From Mycolicibacterium tusciae JS617 (GTDB lineage Bacteria > Actinomycetota > Actinomycetes > Mycobacteriales > Mycobacteriaceae), in the NCBI RefSeq assembly GCF_000243415.2, contig NZ_KI912270.1:4526903-4590902 (forward strand): DNA of 64,000 bases, read 5' to 3'. The notes beneath the pieces were generated by a model. That model was given only the letters and a program-made list of their open reading frames with translations. It made no database searches and had not been told where the DNA came from. Position 1 is the stretch's first letter. Every line of letters starts with the position of its first letter. Shown piece after piece: positions 36,218-44,971 of this stretch. Made by a program: the position numbers and the translations under genes.

Positions 36218-37208
36218 CGGATGCGATGCGGGCGCGCTTGCGGCTTTTCCGCAGCACGCGCACCTTTTCCTTTTTGATCAACGGAGCGCCCTTGGGTCCC
36301 TTGACGTAGTCGGTGATGTACTTGGGTTTGCGCTGACTGTTGTTCGGGCCGCAGGGCTGCTGGCGCCAGTGCCCCTCCACCGGCCAGCGATGGCTGTACG
36401 TGCGCACCGAATCGCCGGCCTGCTGGTCGGTGCCGCGGTCGCTGGCCCGGGCGCGCAGCTCGACGATCGTTACCGTGGACGGCTCGCGCACCGAGGGCGG
36501 GGCGGGGGTGTCATCGCGATCGCGACGGCCACCGCCGCCACCCGCGGGCCCCAGTGTGCGGGTCTCGGCGACATTGGCCTGCGCCATCAGCAGCCACGCC
36601 GCCCCGAGCGCACTGACAAACGGATGTTGGTCCTCAGAGCCGTTGGCTTCCTCGGTACGCCGACGCTGCGGGTGAACCACGATGGTGTGGGCTGCCCACA
36701 GCGGAGTCGAGACCTGGAAAGGCTTGATCAGCTCCTGATGCTTGGTGAACCTGCTGGCCGGCGTCACCTGCAAGGCTCCGTCAGGGCGCAGCCACCACCA
36801 CACCGCATCCCACGGAATGTCCACCGTGGAAGTCTTTTTGGGGCCGTAGGGCACCTCGCCGGCGGGCTTGGCCCAACACAGTAAGCCGTTGGGCGCAGGG
36901 AACGCCAACGCGGGTGTCCACTCTGGCAGGGTATGCGCGGCATTGCGGACGACGTCGACCATATCCCTTGACACCCAATACAACTGGGCCTCGCGCAGGG
37001 CATGGGCCTCGGCTTCCATGAGCGCGACGGCCGAGGCCAGTTTGTCCTGCAGTCGCTGCATGCGGCGGTCGCCGACCCCGATGCCATCGGAAGTCAGTGC
37101 CTCCGAGTGGCGCGTGATAGTCAGATCCAAGGCGTTGCACCAGTGCCGGCGAATGTCGGGGACGCTGATCGCGGCCCACGGTGCCGACGTGCGAGAGCGG
37201 CTCACCAC
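36213..37208 (-). CDS. Plasmid-type hypothetical protein; 3' end abuts Tn7-like end
   Basis: A 331-residue soluble protein of unknown function. It has an N-terminal helical half (TITRHSEALTSDGIGVGDRR, MQRLQDKLASAVALMEAEAH), a Trp-rich middle (VDIPWDAVWWWLRPDGAL), a Gly/Arg-rich hinge, and a C-terminal RWPVEGHWRQQPCGPNNS and ITDYVKGPKGAPLI. Proteins with the GHWRQQPxGP...HxKGPxGAPL ending are common on actinobacterial plasmids and phages and have no known role. The final Val codon and the TAG stop use bases of the transposon tip (TGTAG), so insertion fixed the present C-terminus. Confidence 0.75.
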   Translation of the reverse strand: MVSRSRTSAPWAAISVPDIRRHWCNALDLTITRHSEALTSDGIGVGDRRMQRLQDKLASAVALMEAEAHALREAQLYWVSRDMVDVVRNAAHTLPEWTPALAFPAPNGLLCWAKPAGEVPYGPKKTSTVDIPWDAVWWWLRPDGALQVTPASRFTKHQELIKPFQVSTPLWAAHTIVVHPQRRRTEEANGSEDQHPFVSALGAAWLLMAQANVAETRTLGPAGGGGGRRDRDDTPAPPSVREPSTVTIVELRARASDRGTDQQAGDSVRTYSHRWPVEGHWRQQPCGPNNSQRKPKYITDYVKGPKGAPLIKKEKVRVLRKSRKRARIASV

Positions 37209-37214
37209 CCACCC

Positions 37215-37694
37215 CTAACTGACCGCATCCGCGAACTCCATGATCACCGCAGCTTGCTCCTCCAGCAGCGAGGCGAACTTCGGCGCCGACAGCATCGTCG
37301 ACGCCGTCGCCAACTCATCGGCGACCTTGCGTAAGTCCGTGGCGGCCGCGCGCAGCTCGGCCAGCTGAACATCGCTGCTCACCGGGGTCGGCGTGACATA
37401 CGTCAGCACCGCCCGCAGCTCAGGGAACCGGATCGCTTCACAGCCGTGGCGCTCGTGGACTATCCGGGCCAAGGTCCGGTCGGTCTGGGCCCAACTGCGC
37501 ATCTCGGATTCGAGCTGGGCCGCGAGCACATGGAGCGCCGCGGGGGTGCTGAACGCGATCGTGCGCTCGCGATGGCTGCCGTAGGTCCGGACGGTTTCGG
37601 CGACGTCGCGGATGTCGGTAATCAGCTTCGCGAGGTGAGCCACATCGACTCGAACGTTGTTACCAGCCATAGCAGCGATCTTAAGGTCGGCCAT
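37215..37694 (-). CDS. Small hypothetical protein, helical
   Basis: A 159-residue, mostly alpha-helical protein (VDVAHLAKLITDIRDVAETV, LRAAATDLRKVADELATA). There is no recognised motif. ATG 37694 or 37670 are plausible starts; neither has a strong RBS, and the frame stays open to 37805. It lies 6 bp ahead of the 36213-37208 gene on the same strand and is probably co-transcribed with it. Confidence 0.6.
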   Translation of the reverse strand: MADLKIAAMAGNNVRVDVAHLAKLITDIRDVAETVRTYGSHRERTIAFSTPAALHVLAAQLESEMRSWAQTDRTLARIVHERHGCEAIRFPELRAVLTYVTPTPVSSDVQLAELRAAATDLRKVADELATASTMLSAPKFASLLEEQAAVIMEFADAVS

Positions 37695-37836
37695 CACCGC
37701 CCAGCTGCACCGATTTCCATCCCGCAAGCCCGCAACCGCCGACACCCAGGCTGGGGCGCTGGCACAACCAGTGCCGATCCGTGCCGTCCCCCACAACGCA
37801 GGCACCTCACCACCCTGGCGGCTGCCGCTGTTTGGG

Positions 37837-37972
37837 GCTTGCCTTTCTGGCCCTCCGATTGTGGCCGGCGGAACGCTGCGCGCAAGGCCACGGCGTCGCT
37901 GCGCTCCGGCCCGCCCGGACCTTGCACTCCACGTCCCTATACCGGCCCGAATCTCCAGTGCCAGAAGGCAAA
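37837..37972 (+). repeat. Type A structured repeat, copy 1
   Basis: The terminal inverted repeat TTGCCTTTCTGGC (37839-37851) pairs with GCCAGAAGGCAAA (37960-37972). The inner conserved block TGGCCGGCGGAAC...GCAAGGCCACGGC pairs partly with CCTTGCACTCC. This copy lacks the variable inner hairpin found in copies 2-4. It ends 22 bp before the PAPS-reductase-like gene. Confidence 0.7.
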
Positions 37973-37993
37973 AAGAACGGGCGGGAGTGAACG

Positions 37994-39199
37994 ATGACCA
38001 CGCAGCAGCACCACCAGCAGGACAGCCTCTTTGACAACACCCATGCGCATCACCCCCGGCACGTCCTGTCCTACGGCCTGGGATTAGACAGCACGGCGAT
38101 CCTGCTGCGCTGGCTCGCCGACCCCTCCAGCCGCGACTTCGACCTCGCCGGCCTGGTGGTCGTGACCGCGATGACCGGAGACGAGTTCGGCTCCACCGCA
38201 GCCGACGTCGAGCGCTTCGTGCTTCCCCAGCTACGCCGCCACCATGTGCGGTTCGTGCAAGTCGGGCGCAACCAGCTGCTCACCACCGCCGCTGGTGAGG
38301 GCGTCACTACGTTCAGCGACACCGCTGAGCCGACCACGCTGTTCGCCGAGGGCGCTTATGCACTGTCGACCGAAATGCTCACCGCCGGCACCTTGCCTCA
38401 GCGCGGCGGAGTACGGAAATGCAGCGCACGGGCCAAGGGCGCGGTCCTCGATCCGGTGATCGCCCGACTCACCGCAGGCCAGCCCTACCAGCATTACATC
38501 GGCTTCGAGCTCGACGAGAAGCGTCGCGCTCAACGCGACGCCGCCTACAACTCCCCGACCAGACATGGCCGCTATCCGCTGATCGCGTGGGGATGGACCA
38601 GAGCCGACTGCGCAGCTTTCGTGTTCGACGTCACCGGCCACCACTGGCGCAAAAGTGCCTGCACCTATTGCCCTTTCGCGCTCAGCTCGGCACGAGGCGT
38701 GCAATCAACGCTGGAGCGGTACGCCGCCGAACCCGCTGCCGGTGCCCTGGCCCTGTTCGTCGAGCACGTCGCTGCATGCATCAACGAACACCAGACGCTG
38801 CGCCGCAGCGGACCCCTCTACGACGACGTCGTGGCCGCCGGGCTGACCGAGGTCCTCGACCACTTCCGCGGCCGCATCGACGGCGCCGAACACGGTGTCT
38901 ACGAGGTGCGGCGGGTGGCCAAGGCCCGCGCCGAGGGGGCCAAACCGGTGATCGCTCGTTCGGTGCGGCTCCTCGAGCGTGGATCTCAGCGCGACATGAT
39001 GACCGCCCTGGCGGCGATGCCCGGCCAACTGCGCACCGCTCACGACGGCATCGCGCGCAGCGTTGTGCTGTCGCGTCGCGAGGCACCGCCGTGGGCCGAG
39101 CACTTCTACGTGGTCTGTCCCGCTGTCGTCGCAGACAAGGCCCTGCCCCACTTCGAGCAGTGGTTCAGCGAGGTCACCGCCGATGCCGCACTTTTTTGA
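37994..39199 (+). CDS. PAPS-reductase-like PP-loop protein
   Basis: A 401-residue protein of the adenosine-phosphosulfate reductase/ATP-pyrophosphatase fold. The PP-loop-like signature is VLSYGLGLDSTAILLRWL (residues ~24-41), followed by VVTAMTGDEFGS. There are Cys pairs in VRKCSARAKG and SACTYCPFA that could bind a metal or take part in sulfur chemistry. Plasmid and phage members of this group are not sulfate-assimilation enzymes; roles in nucleic-acid sulfur modification or nucleotide activation are suspected, and none is proven. It is led by type A repeat copy 1. No partner gene of the Dnd type is adjacent. Confidence 0.75.
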   Translation: MTTQQHHQQDSLFDNTHAHHPRHVLSYGLGLDSTAILLRWLADPSSRDFDLAGLVVVTAMTGDEFGSTAADVERFVLPQLRRHHVRFVQVGRNQLLTTAAGEGVTTFSDTAEPTTLFAEGAYALSTEMLTAGTLPQRGGVRKCSARAKGAVLDPVIARLTAGQPYQHYIGFELDEKRRAQRDAAYNSPTRHGRYPLIAWGWTRADCAAFVFDVTGHHWRKSACTYCPFALSSARGVQSTLERYAAEPAAGALALFVEHVAACINEHQTLRRSGPLYDDVVAAGLTEVLDHFRGRIDGAEHGVYEVRRVAKARAEGAKPVIARSVRLLERGSQRDMMTALAAMPGQLRTAHDGIARSVVLSRREAPPWAEHFYVVCPAVVADKALPHFEQWFSEVTADAALF

Positions 39200-39439
39200 G
39201 CTACGGCCGACCTGGTCACAGCCCCAGCGAACCCGACCACTGCGGGCGCGGGTGGGCAACATCGAACGCCATGGCCGGCTGCGGCCACGCACCGGTGACC
39301 ACCCACGCCACCACAGACGGCGGTACCGGCCCGTGCGCCGGCCGGGTCAACGCCTCGACCAGCGCACGCTCACATGACGACATGGCCCAAGGCTACCGGC
39401 GCGGCGCGCACAACCGACAACGGAAGCGCCTGGCGGCGC

Positions 39440-39678
39440 TGCAGTCAACGCCGCCGCCGGCCCCTTCGGGCCCAGCGCCCAGTGAAGTTTGCCTTTCTTG
39501 CCCTCCGATTGTGGCCGGCGGAACGCTCCGCGCAAGGCCACGGCTCCGCTGCGCTCCGGCCCGCCGGGCTCGCGGCAGTTTCCCCATACGTTCGCTGCGC
39601 TCACGGCGAAACTGCCCCGCCCGAACCTTGCACTCCACGTCCCTACACCGGCCCAAATCTCCAGTGCCAGAAGGCAAA
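39440..39678 (+). repeat. Type A structured repeat, copy 2
   Basis: Outer arms TTTGCCTTTCTTGC (39488-39501) and GCCAGAAGGCAAA (39666-39678). The inner variable hairpin has perfect 9-bp arms GGCAGTTTC (39574-39582) and GAAACTGCC (39608-39616) around a loop with TTCGCTGCGCTCAC. A leading small hairpin AGCGCCTGGCGGCGCT precedes it near 39425-39441. It lies upstream of the DUF932 gene. The rest of 39200-39440 has no supported gene. Confidence 0.75.
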
Positions 39679-39723
39679 AAGAACGGGCGGCCACGCCCAA
39701 CCACCTCTCGAAAGGAACCCACC

Positions 39724-40758
39724 ATGGCTCACGAACTCGATCAGACCGACGGCCAGGTCAGCTTCGCCGATTCCCGCACAGACGCCTGGCACCAGCTGGG
39801 CCAGCAGGTTGGCCACGCGATGGACGCACACGAGGCTTTGCGCGCTGCACACCTCGCCGATTGGCAGGTGTCCAAAATGCGGCTGGTGGTCCCCCAGAAT
39901 CCGGTCATCGCTGACGACGGCGTCACCACCCCCGCACCCCTGCCCGTGCCCGATCGGTGGGCCACGGTGCGCACCAACCCCATCACCGGGCGCCTCGACG
40001 TGCTCGGCGTGGTCGGCAACAAATACGAGCCGATGCAGAACGAAGCGTCCTGCCAGCTGCTCGACGCGCTCACCGGAGAAAGCGGCGCGGTCTACGAGAC
40101 CGCAGGAGCGTTGCGCGGCGGCCGCGAAACGTTCGTGACCATGAAGCTGCCCGAGTCGATGGTGTTCGACGGCATCGACGGATCCAAGGACCGCACCGAT
40201 TTCTACCTCGCGGCGCTGAACTCCCATGACGGATCAAGCAAATTCCGGTTCCTGGTTACGCCCATCCGGATCGTGTGCGCCAACACCCAAAGCGCGGCAA
40301 TCTCCCGTGCCGCAGCAAGTTTCGGCATCAGCCACACCGGCGGCGCGAAAGCCGCGTTACAGGAGGCCCGCCGGACCCTCAAACTGAGCTGGCGCTACAT
40401 CGAGGCGTTCGAGCAGGAAGCCGCCGCGCTCTACGCCGCACCGATGGACCTCGAGGAAATGGGTCGCTTCGCCGCCCAGCTGGTCGACGTCGACGGAGCC
40501 GAATCCAAGACGGCCGCGCGCAACCGTCGCGACACCGCCAACTCGATCGTCAAACTGTGGACCTCCAGCCCCACGGTGGTCCCGATCGCCGGCACCCGCT
40601 GGGCGGCCTACAACGCGGTAACCGAGTACGTCGACCACTTCAGCAAGGTCAGGGCCAACGGCGATCAGCGCTCGGTGCGGGCCCTGCGCGCCGTCACCAC
40701 CGGCAGCACGGCACAAACGTTGAAAACCAACGCGTTCCGCATGCTGCAAACCCCCTAA
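39724..40758 (+). CDS. DUF932 protein (phage/plasmid TIGR03299-like)
   Basis: A 344-residue protein of the DUF932 family found on phages and plasmids. It shows the N-terminal RTDAWHQLGQQV, VGNKYEPMQNEASCQLLDAL, FRFLVTPIRIVCANTQSAA and RWAAYNAVTEYVDHFS. Its biochemical role is unknown; some relatives sit near recombination or anti-restriction genes. ATG 39724 follows GAAAGGAACCCACC (RBS). The open frame extends far upstream through repeat A2, which is not coding. Confidence 0.85.
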   Translation: MAHELDQTDGQVSFADSRTDAWHQLGQQVGHAMDAHEALRAAHLADWQVSKMRLVVPQNPVIADDGVTTPAPLPVPDRWATVRTNPITGRLDVLGVVGNKYEPMQNEASCQLLDALTGESGAVYETAGALRGGRETFVTMKLPESMVFDGIDGSKDRTDFYLAALNSHDGSSKFRFLVTPIRIVCANTQSAAISRAAASFGISHTGGAKAALQEARRTLKLSWRYIEAFEQEAAALYAAPMDLEEMGRFAAQLVDVDGAESKTAARNRRDTANSIVKLWTSSPTVVPIAGTRWAAYNAVTEYVDHFSKVRANGDQRSVRALRAVTTGSTAQTLKTNAFRMLQTP

Positions 40759-40765
40759 CCCAGCC

Positions 40766-40800
40766 GGTGGTCTGGCCCGCGCAGCGCGGGCCAGACCACC
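40766..40800 (+). terminator. Hairpin after DUF932 gene
   Basis: A 15-bp perfect stem, GGTGGTCTGGCCCGC (40766-40780) with its complement at 40786-40800, lies 8 bp after the stop codon. It has no T tract, so termination would be weak or need help; it may also stabilise the mRNA 3' end. Confidence 0.55.
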
Positions 40801-40952
40801 GCCCCTCACAGCCGAAAGGCGTTCGGTTGCAGCAAAATCCAGTGTCGACAGAGACGCAGCTGGGACGGCTGAGCCCGACCCGCAAGCGCACAGGCGGAAA
40901 CGCCTTCGGCGCTGCTGAACACCGGGTCCCTCCGGGCCCCGGCGCTGGTTTA

Positions 40953-41141
40953 TTTGCCTTCTGGCTTTCGATTATGGCCGGCGGCCCGCTGCGTGCAAGG
41001 CCACGGCCTCCGCTGCGCTCCGGGCCCAAGGGCTCGCAAATTTCTCCGGGGCTCGCTGCGCTCGCGCGAAGAATTTTGCGCCCGGACCTTTGCACTCCAC
41101 GGCCCTGATGCCGGCCCAAATCTCCAGTGCCAGAAGGCAAA
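40953..41141 (+). repeat. Type A structured repeat, copy 3
   Basis: The outer arms are perfect over 13 bp: TTTGCCTTCTGGC (40953-40965) and GCCAGAAGGCAAA (41129-41141). The inner hairpin arms 41036-41048 and 41067-41079 pair at 11 of 13 positions around a loop with CTCGCTGCGCTCGC. An upstream GGCGGAAACGCC stretch resembles the leader of copies 2 and 4. It ends about 50 bp before the ParB-like gene. Confidence 0.78.
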
Positions 41142-41189
41142 AAGAACGGGCGGCCCCGCCCACTCACCCTGAGAAAGGTAACCATCGAA

Positions 41190-42842
41190 ATGAGCGAGAA
41201 CATCACCACCGATTCCGACACCACAGCCCAGGTCCCGGCAGCGGGCACCCTTGAACACCTCGACCCGCAGACGTTGGAGCTCGAAACCAATGTGCGCGAT
41301 GACGCCTCACTGGACGCCGATTTCGTCGCCAGCATCAAGGAGCACGGCGTGCTCAACCCCATCGCAGCGGTGCGCGGGCACGACGGCGTGGTGCGGGTGC
41401 GCGCCGGGCAGCGCCGCACCCTGGCCGCGCGTGAGGCCGGACTGGCCAGCGTCCCGGTCTACGTGCGCCACAGCGTCGCGGGCGACGACGAGAAAGCCCA
41501 GGTCCTCGAACGAGTGCCGGAGCAGATTGTCGAGAACGACAAGCGCCTCGCTATCACCGAGGCCCAGCGCGCACGCGGCATTCAGCAGATGCTCGATGCC
41601 GGGGTGTCGGTGACCAAGGTCGCCAAATCGCTGTCCATCGGTCGCGACACGGTCAAGTCGGTGGCCACCGCCGCCGGATCGCAGGCCGCGATGGAAGCCC
41701 TCGACAGTGGGCAGCTCTCACTGGCCGAGGCCGCAGTGCTCAGCGAGTTCGATGACGACGCCGATGCGATCGCGCGCCTAATCGAGGTAGCAGGAACCAA
41801 TCGATTCGACCACCGGGTGGCCGAGATCCGTCAGGAACGCGAGTCGCAGAAGGCTTACCAGGAGGTTTCTGCGCGCTACGTCGAGAAGGGGTACCGGCTG
41901 CTCGATGACGACTCGTTCCCCGAGTACGGCGACCCGACCTGCGTGGAGCTGCGCCACCTGCGCAACGCCGATGGGATGCCAGCCACCGAAGAGTCGATCA
42001 CCAACCCGGCGCACTGGGCCGTGTATCTGACCGAAGAGGACGGTTATGTCGATAACGAGACCGGCGAAGCGGTCGACTACCAGGACATCGATTGGTACTC
42101 ACGCCACAGCGGCAAGGTCACCGAGGGAAAGCGCGACCCCAACTCGGTCACCGAAGTGGCGGTGTGGAGCGCTGATTGGTTCTGCACCGACTACGCCGCC
42201 GCTGGACTGGCCCTGGGCGAGCAGCTGGCCCATCGTGTGGAGGCGCTGGCGCGCGAGGACGCCGACGACGTCGACGGTGACGACGAGCACGACCACCAGG
42301 ACGCCGAGACCCAGGCCGTCGCCGCCGCCGAGGCGCAGCGCCGCGAACGGAAAAAGGTGATCGCGCTCAACAAGCTCGGGCAGGCTGCTCAGCAGGTGCG
42401 CCGGGAGTTCATCGCCGAAAAGATCCTTACACGCAAGACCCCACCCAAGGGAGCGGCGATCTTCGTCGCGAAGTGCGTCACCCACGATGTACGGCTGATC
42501 GAGGAATACCACGGCGGCGAGGTCGCCGCCGAGCTGCTCGGGGTCAGCGACATGCAGGCGGTGCACAAGCTGGTGGCCGACCTTCCGGCCACCAGTGACG
42601 GCCGCGCCCAGGTGATCACCCTGGCGCTGGTGCTGGGAGCGCTGGAAGCCCGCACCGGCAAGGACGCCTGGCGCGGAATGGGCGGATGGGGCCGCTACGT
42701 CGGGCCCGCCGAGCTGCTGGGCTTCCTGGTCGACAACGGCTATCCGCTGGCCGACGTGGAGCGAGTCATCCTCGGCGAGCAAACCGCCGACGCGCTCTAT
42801 GACTCGCTGACCGATCAGGCCGAGCCCGCCGACGACGAGTAG
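41190..42842 (+). CDS. ParB/RepB/Spo0J-family protein
   Basis: A 550-residue ParB-domain protein. The N-terminal nuclease/CTPase-like domain has FVASIKEHGVLNPIAAVRG, RVRAGQRRTLAAREAG and the QIVENDKRLAITEAQRARGI region, followed by a KorB-like helix-turn-helix (SVTKVAKSLSIGRDTVKSVA). The long C-terminal half is specific to plasmid members, with an acidic DDVDGDDEHDHQDAE linker. ATG 41190 follows GAGAAAGG. No ParA is adjacent in this window, so it may regulate replication or transcription rather than partition; its length is nearly twice that of chromosomal ParB. Confidence 0.82.
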   Translation: MSENITTDSDTTAQVPAAGTLEHLDPQTLELETNVRDDASLDADFVASIKEHGVLNPIAAVRGHDGVVRVRAGQRRTLAAREAGLASVPVYVRHSVAGDDEKAQVLERVPEQIVENDKRLAITEAQRARGIQQMLDAGVSVTKVAKSLSIGRDTVKSVATAAGSQAAMEALDSGQLSLAEAAVLSEFDDDADAIARLIEVAGTNRFDHRVAEIRQERESQKAYQEVSARYVEKGYRLLDDDSFPEYGDPTCVELRHLRNADGMPATEESITNPAHWAVYLTEEDGYVDNETGEAVDYQDIDWYSRHSGKVTEGKRDPNSVTEVAVWSADWFCTDYAAAGLALGEQLAHRVEALAREDADDVDGDDEHDHQDAETQAVAAAEAQRRERKKVIALNKLGQAAQQVRREFIAEKILTRKTPPKGAAIFVAKCVTHDVRLIEEYHGGEVAAELLGVSDMQAVHKLVADLPATSDGRAQVITLALVLGALEARTGKDAWRGMGGWGRYVGPAELLGFLVDNGYPLADVERVILGEQTADALYDSLTDQAEPADDE

Positions 42843-42850
42843 TTCCGCAC

Positions 42851-42882
42851 AGGGTGGGACCGGCCCGCGCCGGTCCCACCCT
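42851..42882 (+). terminator. Hairpin after ParB-like gene
   Basis: A perfect 13-bp stem, AGGGTGGGACCGG (42851-42863) with CCGGTCCCACCCT (42870-42882), starts 8 bp after the stop. It lacks a T tract but is the obvious 3' structure of the transcript. Confidence 0.55.
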
Positions 42883-42902
42883 TCACCGGAAAGCAACCAC
42901 CA

Positions 42903-43399
42903 TGAACGACGAATTAGCCCTGTGGTCGGCGGCCGGCACGCCGACCACAACGGCGCAGCGGAAGCGCCTGGCGGCGCTGCTGAATTACATTTACCCGCGT
43001 TACTTTCTCAAGTCATCAATTATGGCCGGCGACCCGCTCCACGCAAGGCCACGGCTACGGCCTAACGGCCCGGAAACTTTTCCTACAAAAACTGCTCGCA
43101 AAAACGCTCGCGGGAAAACTTTCCGGCCGGACCATTGCGCTGCGCCGGGCCTCACGCCGGCCTTGACATTGATGCGAGAAAGCGCCGAAGAACAGCCAGT
43201 CCGCCAGCTCGTAAGGCGTTGCGCCGCTGCGTTTCGACTCGTTGGTGAGGAGGTGATCAGCACGACCACAACAGCATGCAGATCCGGTCGCGGCGCCGGG
43301 GCAGAAATACCCCGACGAGTGCCGAATAAGAAAAGGGGGAAAGCATATATATCGCAGGCGAGAAAGTGTCGCCGACGCGCCGACTATCCGATAGAATGA
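42903..43399 (+). CDS. Doubtful short ORF overlapping repeat A4
   Basis: ATG 42903 has a good RBS (GGAAAGCAACC) and the first ~30 codons look deliberate (MNDELALWSAAGTPTTTAQR), but the frame then runs through type A repeat copy 4 and a low-complexity basic tail. The true product may be a much shorter peptide whose gene has been overrun, or the start may be a remnant. No family recognised. Confidence 0.3.
43003..43182 (+). repeat. Type A structured repeat, copy 4 (diverged)
   Basis: The core ATTATGGCCGGCGACCCGCT and GCAAGGCCACGGC is retained. The outer arms are different in sequence from copies 1-3 yet still pair: CTTTCTC + CATCAAT (43003-43009, 43014-43020) with ATTGATG + GAGAAAG (43168-43174, 43176-43182). 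The inner hairpin is also different yet paired: 43067-43083 with 43113-43128. It lies between the ParB-like and redoxin genes. 43183-43430 holds nothing clear. Confidence 0.7.
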
Positions 43400-43442
43400 G
43401 AATATCCGTAACGCACAATTACGACGCCAGAAGGAGTCACGA

Positions 43443-43688
43443 ATGAACACTATCACCGTCTACACAAAGCCCGCCTGTGTGCAATGCAACGCGACTTTTC
43501 GAGCCTTGGATAAAGCGGGTTTGGACTACACGAAAGTCGACATCAATACCGATGCTGACGCCCGCGACTACGTGATGAGTCTGGGCTACCTGCAAGCCCC
43601 CGTCGTCGTCGCCGGCGGTCAGCACTGGTCGGGTTATCGTCCCGACCGAATCTCCGCGATCAGCAAATCCCCCGCGCTCAGCGCCTGA
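43443..43688 (+). CDS. nrdH: NrdH-like redoxin
   Basis: An 81-residue thioredoxin-fold protein with active site CVQC (residues 12-15) in TITVYTKPACVQCNATFRAL and the NrdH-type C-terminal VVVAGGQHWSGYRPDRI. It would supply electrons to class Ib ribonucleotide reductase or other thiol targets. ATG 43443 has AAGGAG 7 nt upstream. It is the first gene of a run of four or five on the plus strand. Confidence 0.9.
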   Translation: MNTITVYTKPACVQCNATFRALDKAGLDYTKVDINTDADARDYVMSLGYLQAPVVVAGGQHWSGYRPDRISAISKSPALSA

Positions 43689-43721
43689 GCCGACCACATT
43701 GACCCCGAACGGAGACCAGCG

Positions 43722-44360
43722 ATGTACCACCTCTCGATCGACCACCAAGGCCGGTCCGTCACCACCACCGACCACCCCGACCGAGACGACGCCCACCGCA
43801 GCCTCATCAACTACGTCATCGGCGCCGACTACTACCTGCGGCCCGTGCGCACCGATGCCGACACCACCCGCTATGAGCTCCTCGCCCTGGCCGACCCCGA
43901 CAGCCGCGCCGCGCGGCCCCACCACACCGGACACGCCACCATCGCGCCGGCCCACGACGACGCGAACGTGACCAGCACCTACTACGCCGCCGTAGCCGCG
44001 CAACGCTGGATCGCCGACCACCACCTGAAGTGGGAGCACGGATCCGACACCGATCCCGGATCGCGCTACCCGCTGGCCGTGCTGACAGCCGCCCAAGCCG
44101 AGGCACGATGCTGGTTCACCGCAGGCACCCTGTGGCGCGAAGCCGCCCAGCTGGCCGGTGTCGAGCTCACCGCCGCGCCCGATCAACACCTGCTGGAAAC
44201 ACTGCGCCACAACGCCATCGCCCAAGCCGGCACCGACCTGAGCGCGGCCCAACTAGCCGGCGCTGTGCACGCCGCGCTGCCCGCCCACATCGACACCGCC
44301 CAAGCCAGTGCTCTGACCTGGTGGTATGTCCTGCTGAGCTGGGGGATCACCGCATCATGA
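43722..44360 (+). CDS. Hypothetical protein
   Basis: A 212-residue soluble protein, acidic and His/Asp-rich at the N-terminus (YHLSIDHQGRSVTTTDHPDR) with helical segments later (VTSTYYAAVAAQRWIADHHL, AAQLAGAVHAALPAHIDTAQ). No family recognised. ATG 43722 follows GGAGACC. Its stop overlaps the start of the DnaB-N-like gene. Confidence 0.7.
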   Translation: MYHLSIDHQGRSVTTTDHPDRDDAHRSLINYVIGADYYLRPVRTDADTTRYELLALADPDSRAARPHHTGHATIAPAHDDANVTSTYYAAVAAQRWIADHHLKWEHGSDTDPGSRYPLAVLTAAQAEARCWFTAGTLWREAAQLAGVELTAAPDQHLLETLRHNAIAQAGTDLSAAQLAGAVHAALPAHIDTAQASALTWWYVLLSWGITAS

Positions 44361-44971
44361 CCGCCGCCCACCGCCCACCGCTGCACGTCGTCCCCGACAG
44401 CGACCTGGCCCCCGAAGCCGACTTCGAACCCAGCGACGAATGGCGCGGACAAGCCATCGCCGCGCGATGGGAACCCGAAAACCAGCTCATCGGGGCGCTG
44501 CTGTGGATGCCCTACACCCGGGCCCGCGCCTTTCTCGACCTCATCCCCGACACCGCCATCTGGCGGCCCATGAACCGCTGGGTCTACGAGATCATCCGCC
44601 GCGCCACCGCCGCCCGCCGCGACCCCGACCCCGTCACGGTCCTGGCCTACGCCCGCCAGCACGCCGCCACCGAGGCGCTGGAACCCGGCCGCCCCCCGAC
44701 CGCCGGCCAACACCACCGGCTCGCCCTGCACCTGGCCGATCTCTACACCCACACTGTCAGCTCGGCCGTGGCGGCCAACTACGCCCGCGACGTCCTCGAC
44801 GAGGCCTACCGCCGTGCGGTGCGCGAACACGGAATCCGCATGCAGCAGATGGCCGACAGCGGCGCGGACCGCATCGACCTCACCGACCAGTTCACCGCCG
44901 TCCGCGATGACCTCGCTGATCTGTGGCGGCGCGCCGAAGCCGCCGCACAACCCGGATGGGACCAGCCGTGA
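44357..44971 (+). CDS. Orphan DnaB N-terminal-domain protein
   Basis: A 204-residue protein resembling only the N-terminal domain of replicative helicase DnaB: ENQLIGALLWMPYTRARAFL, then IWRPMNRWVYEIIRRAT and DPDPVTVLAYARQH. No RecA-like ATPase domain follows (no Walker A). It could bind primase or the host DnaB ring and thereby steer plasmid replication; that is inference. It overlaps both neighbours by 4 nt. Confidence 0.75.
   Translation: MTAAHRPPLHVVPDSDLAPEADFEPSDEWRGQAIAARWEPENQLIGALLWMPYTRARAFLDLIPDTAIWRPMNRWVYEIIRRATAARRDPDPVTVLAYARQHAATEALEPGRPPTAGQHHRLALHLADLYTHTVSSAVAANYARDVLDEAYRRAVREHGIRMQQMADSGADRIDLTDQFTAVRDDLADLWRRAEAAAQPGWDQP

Noticed and set aside
38419..39723. Long plus-strand frame reading into the DUF932 gene
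   Set aside because: It is a shadow frame of the PAPS-reductase-like gene followed by repeat A2. DUF932 similarity begins at ATG 39724 with its own RBS.
42099..42950. Minus-strand ORF opposite the ParB-like gene
   Set aside because: Val/Gly-rich shadow with no RBS or motif; the plus strand carries the ParB domain.
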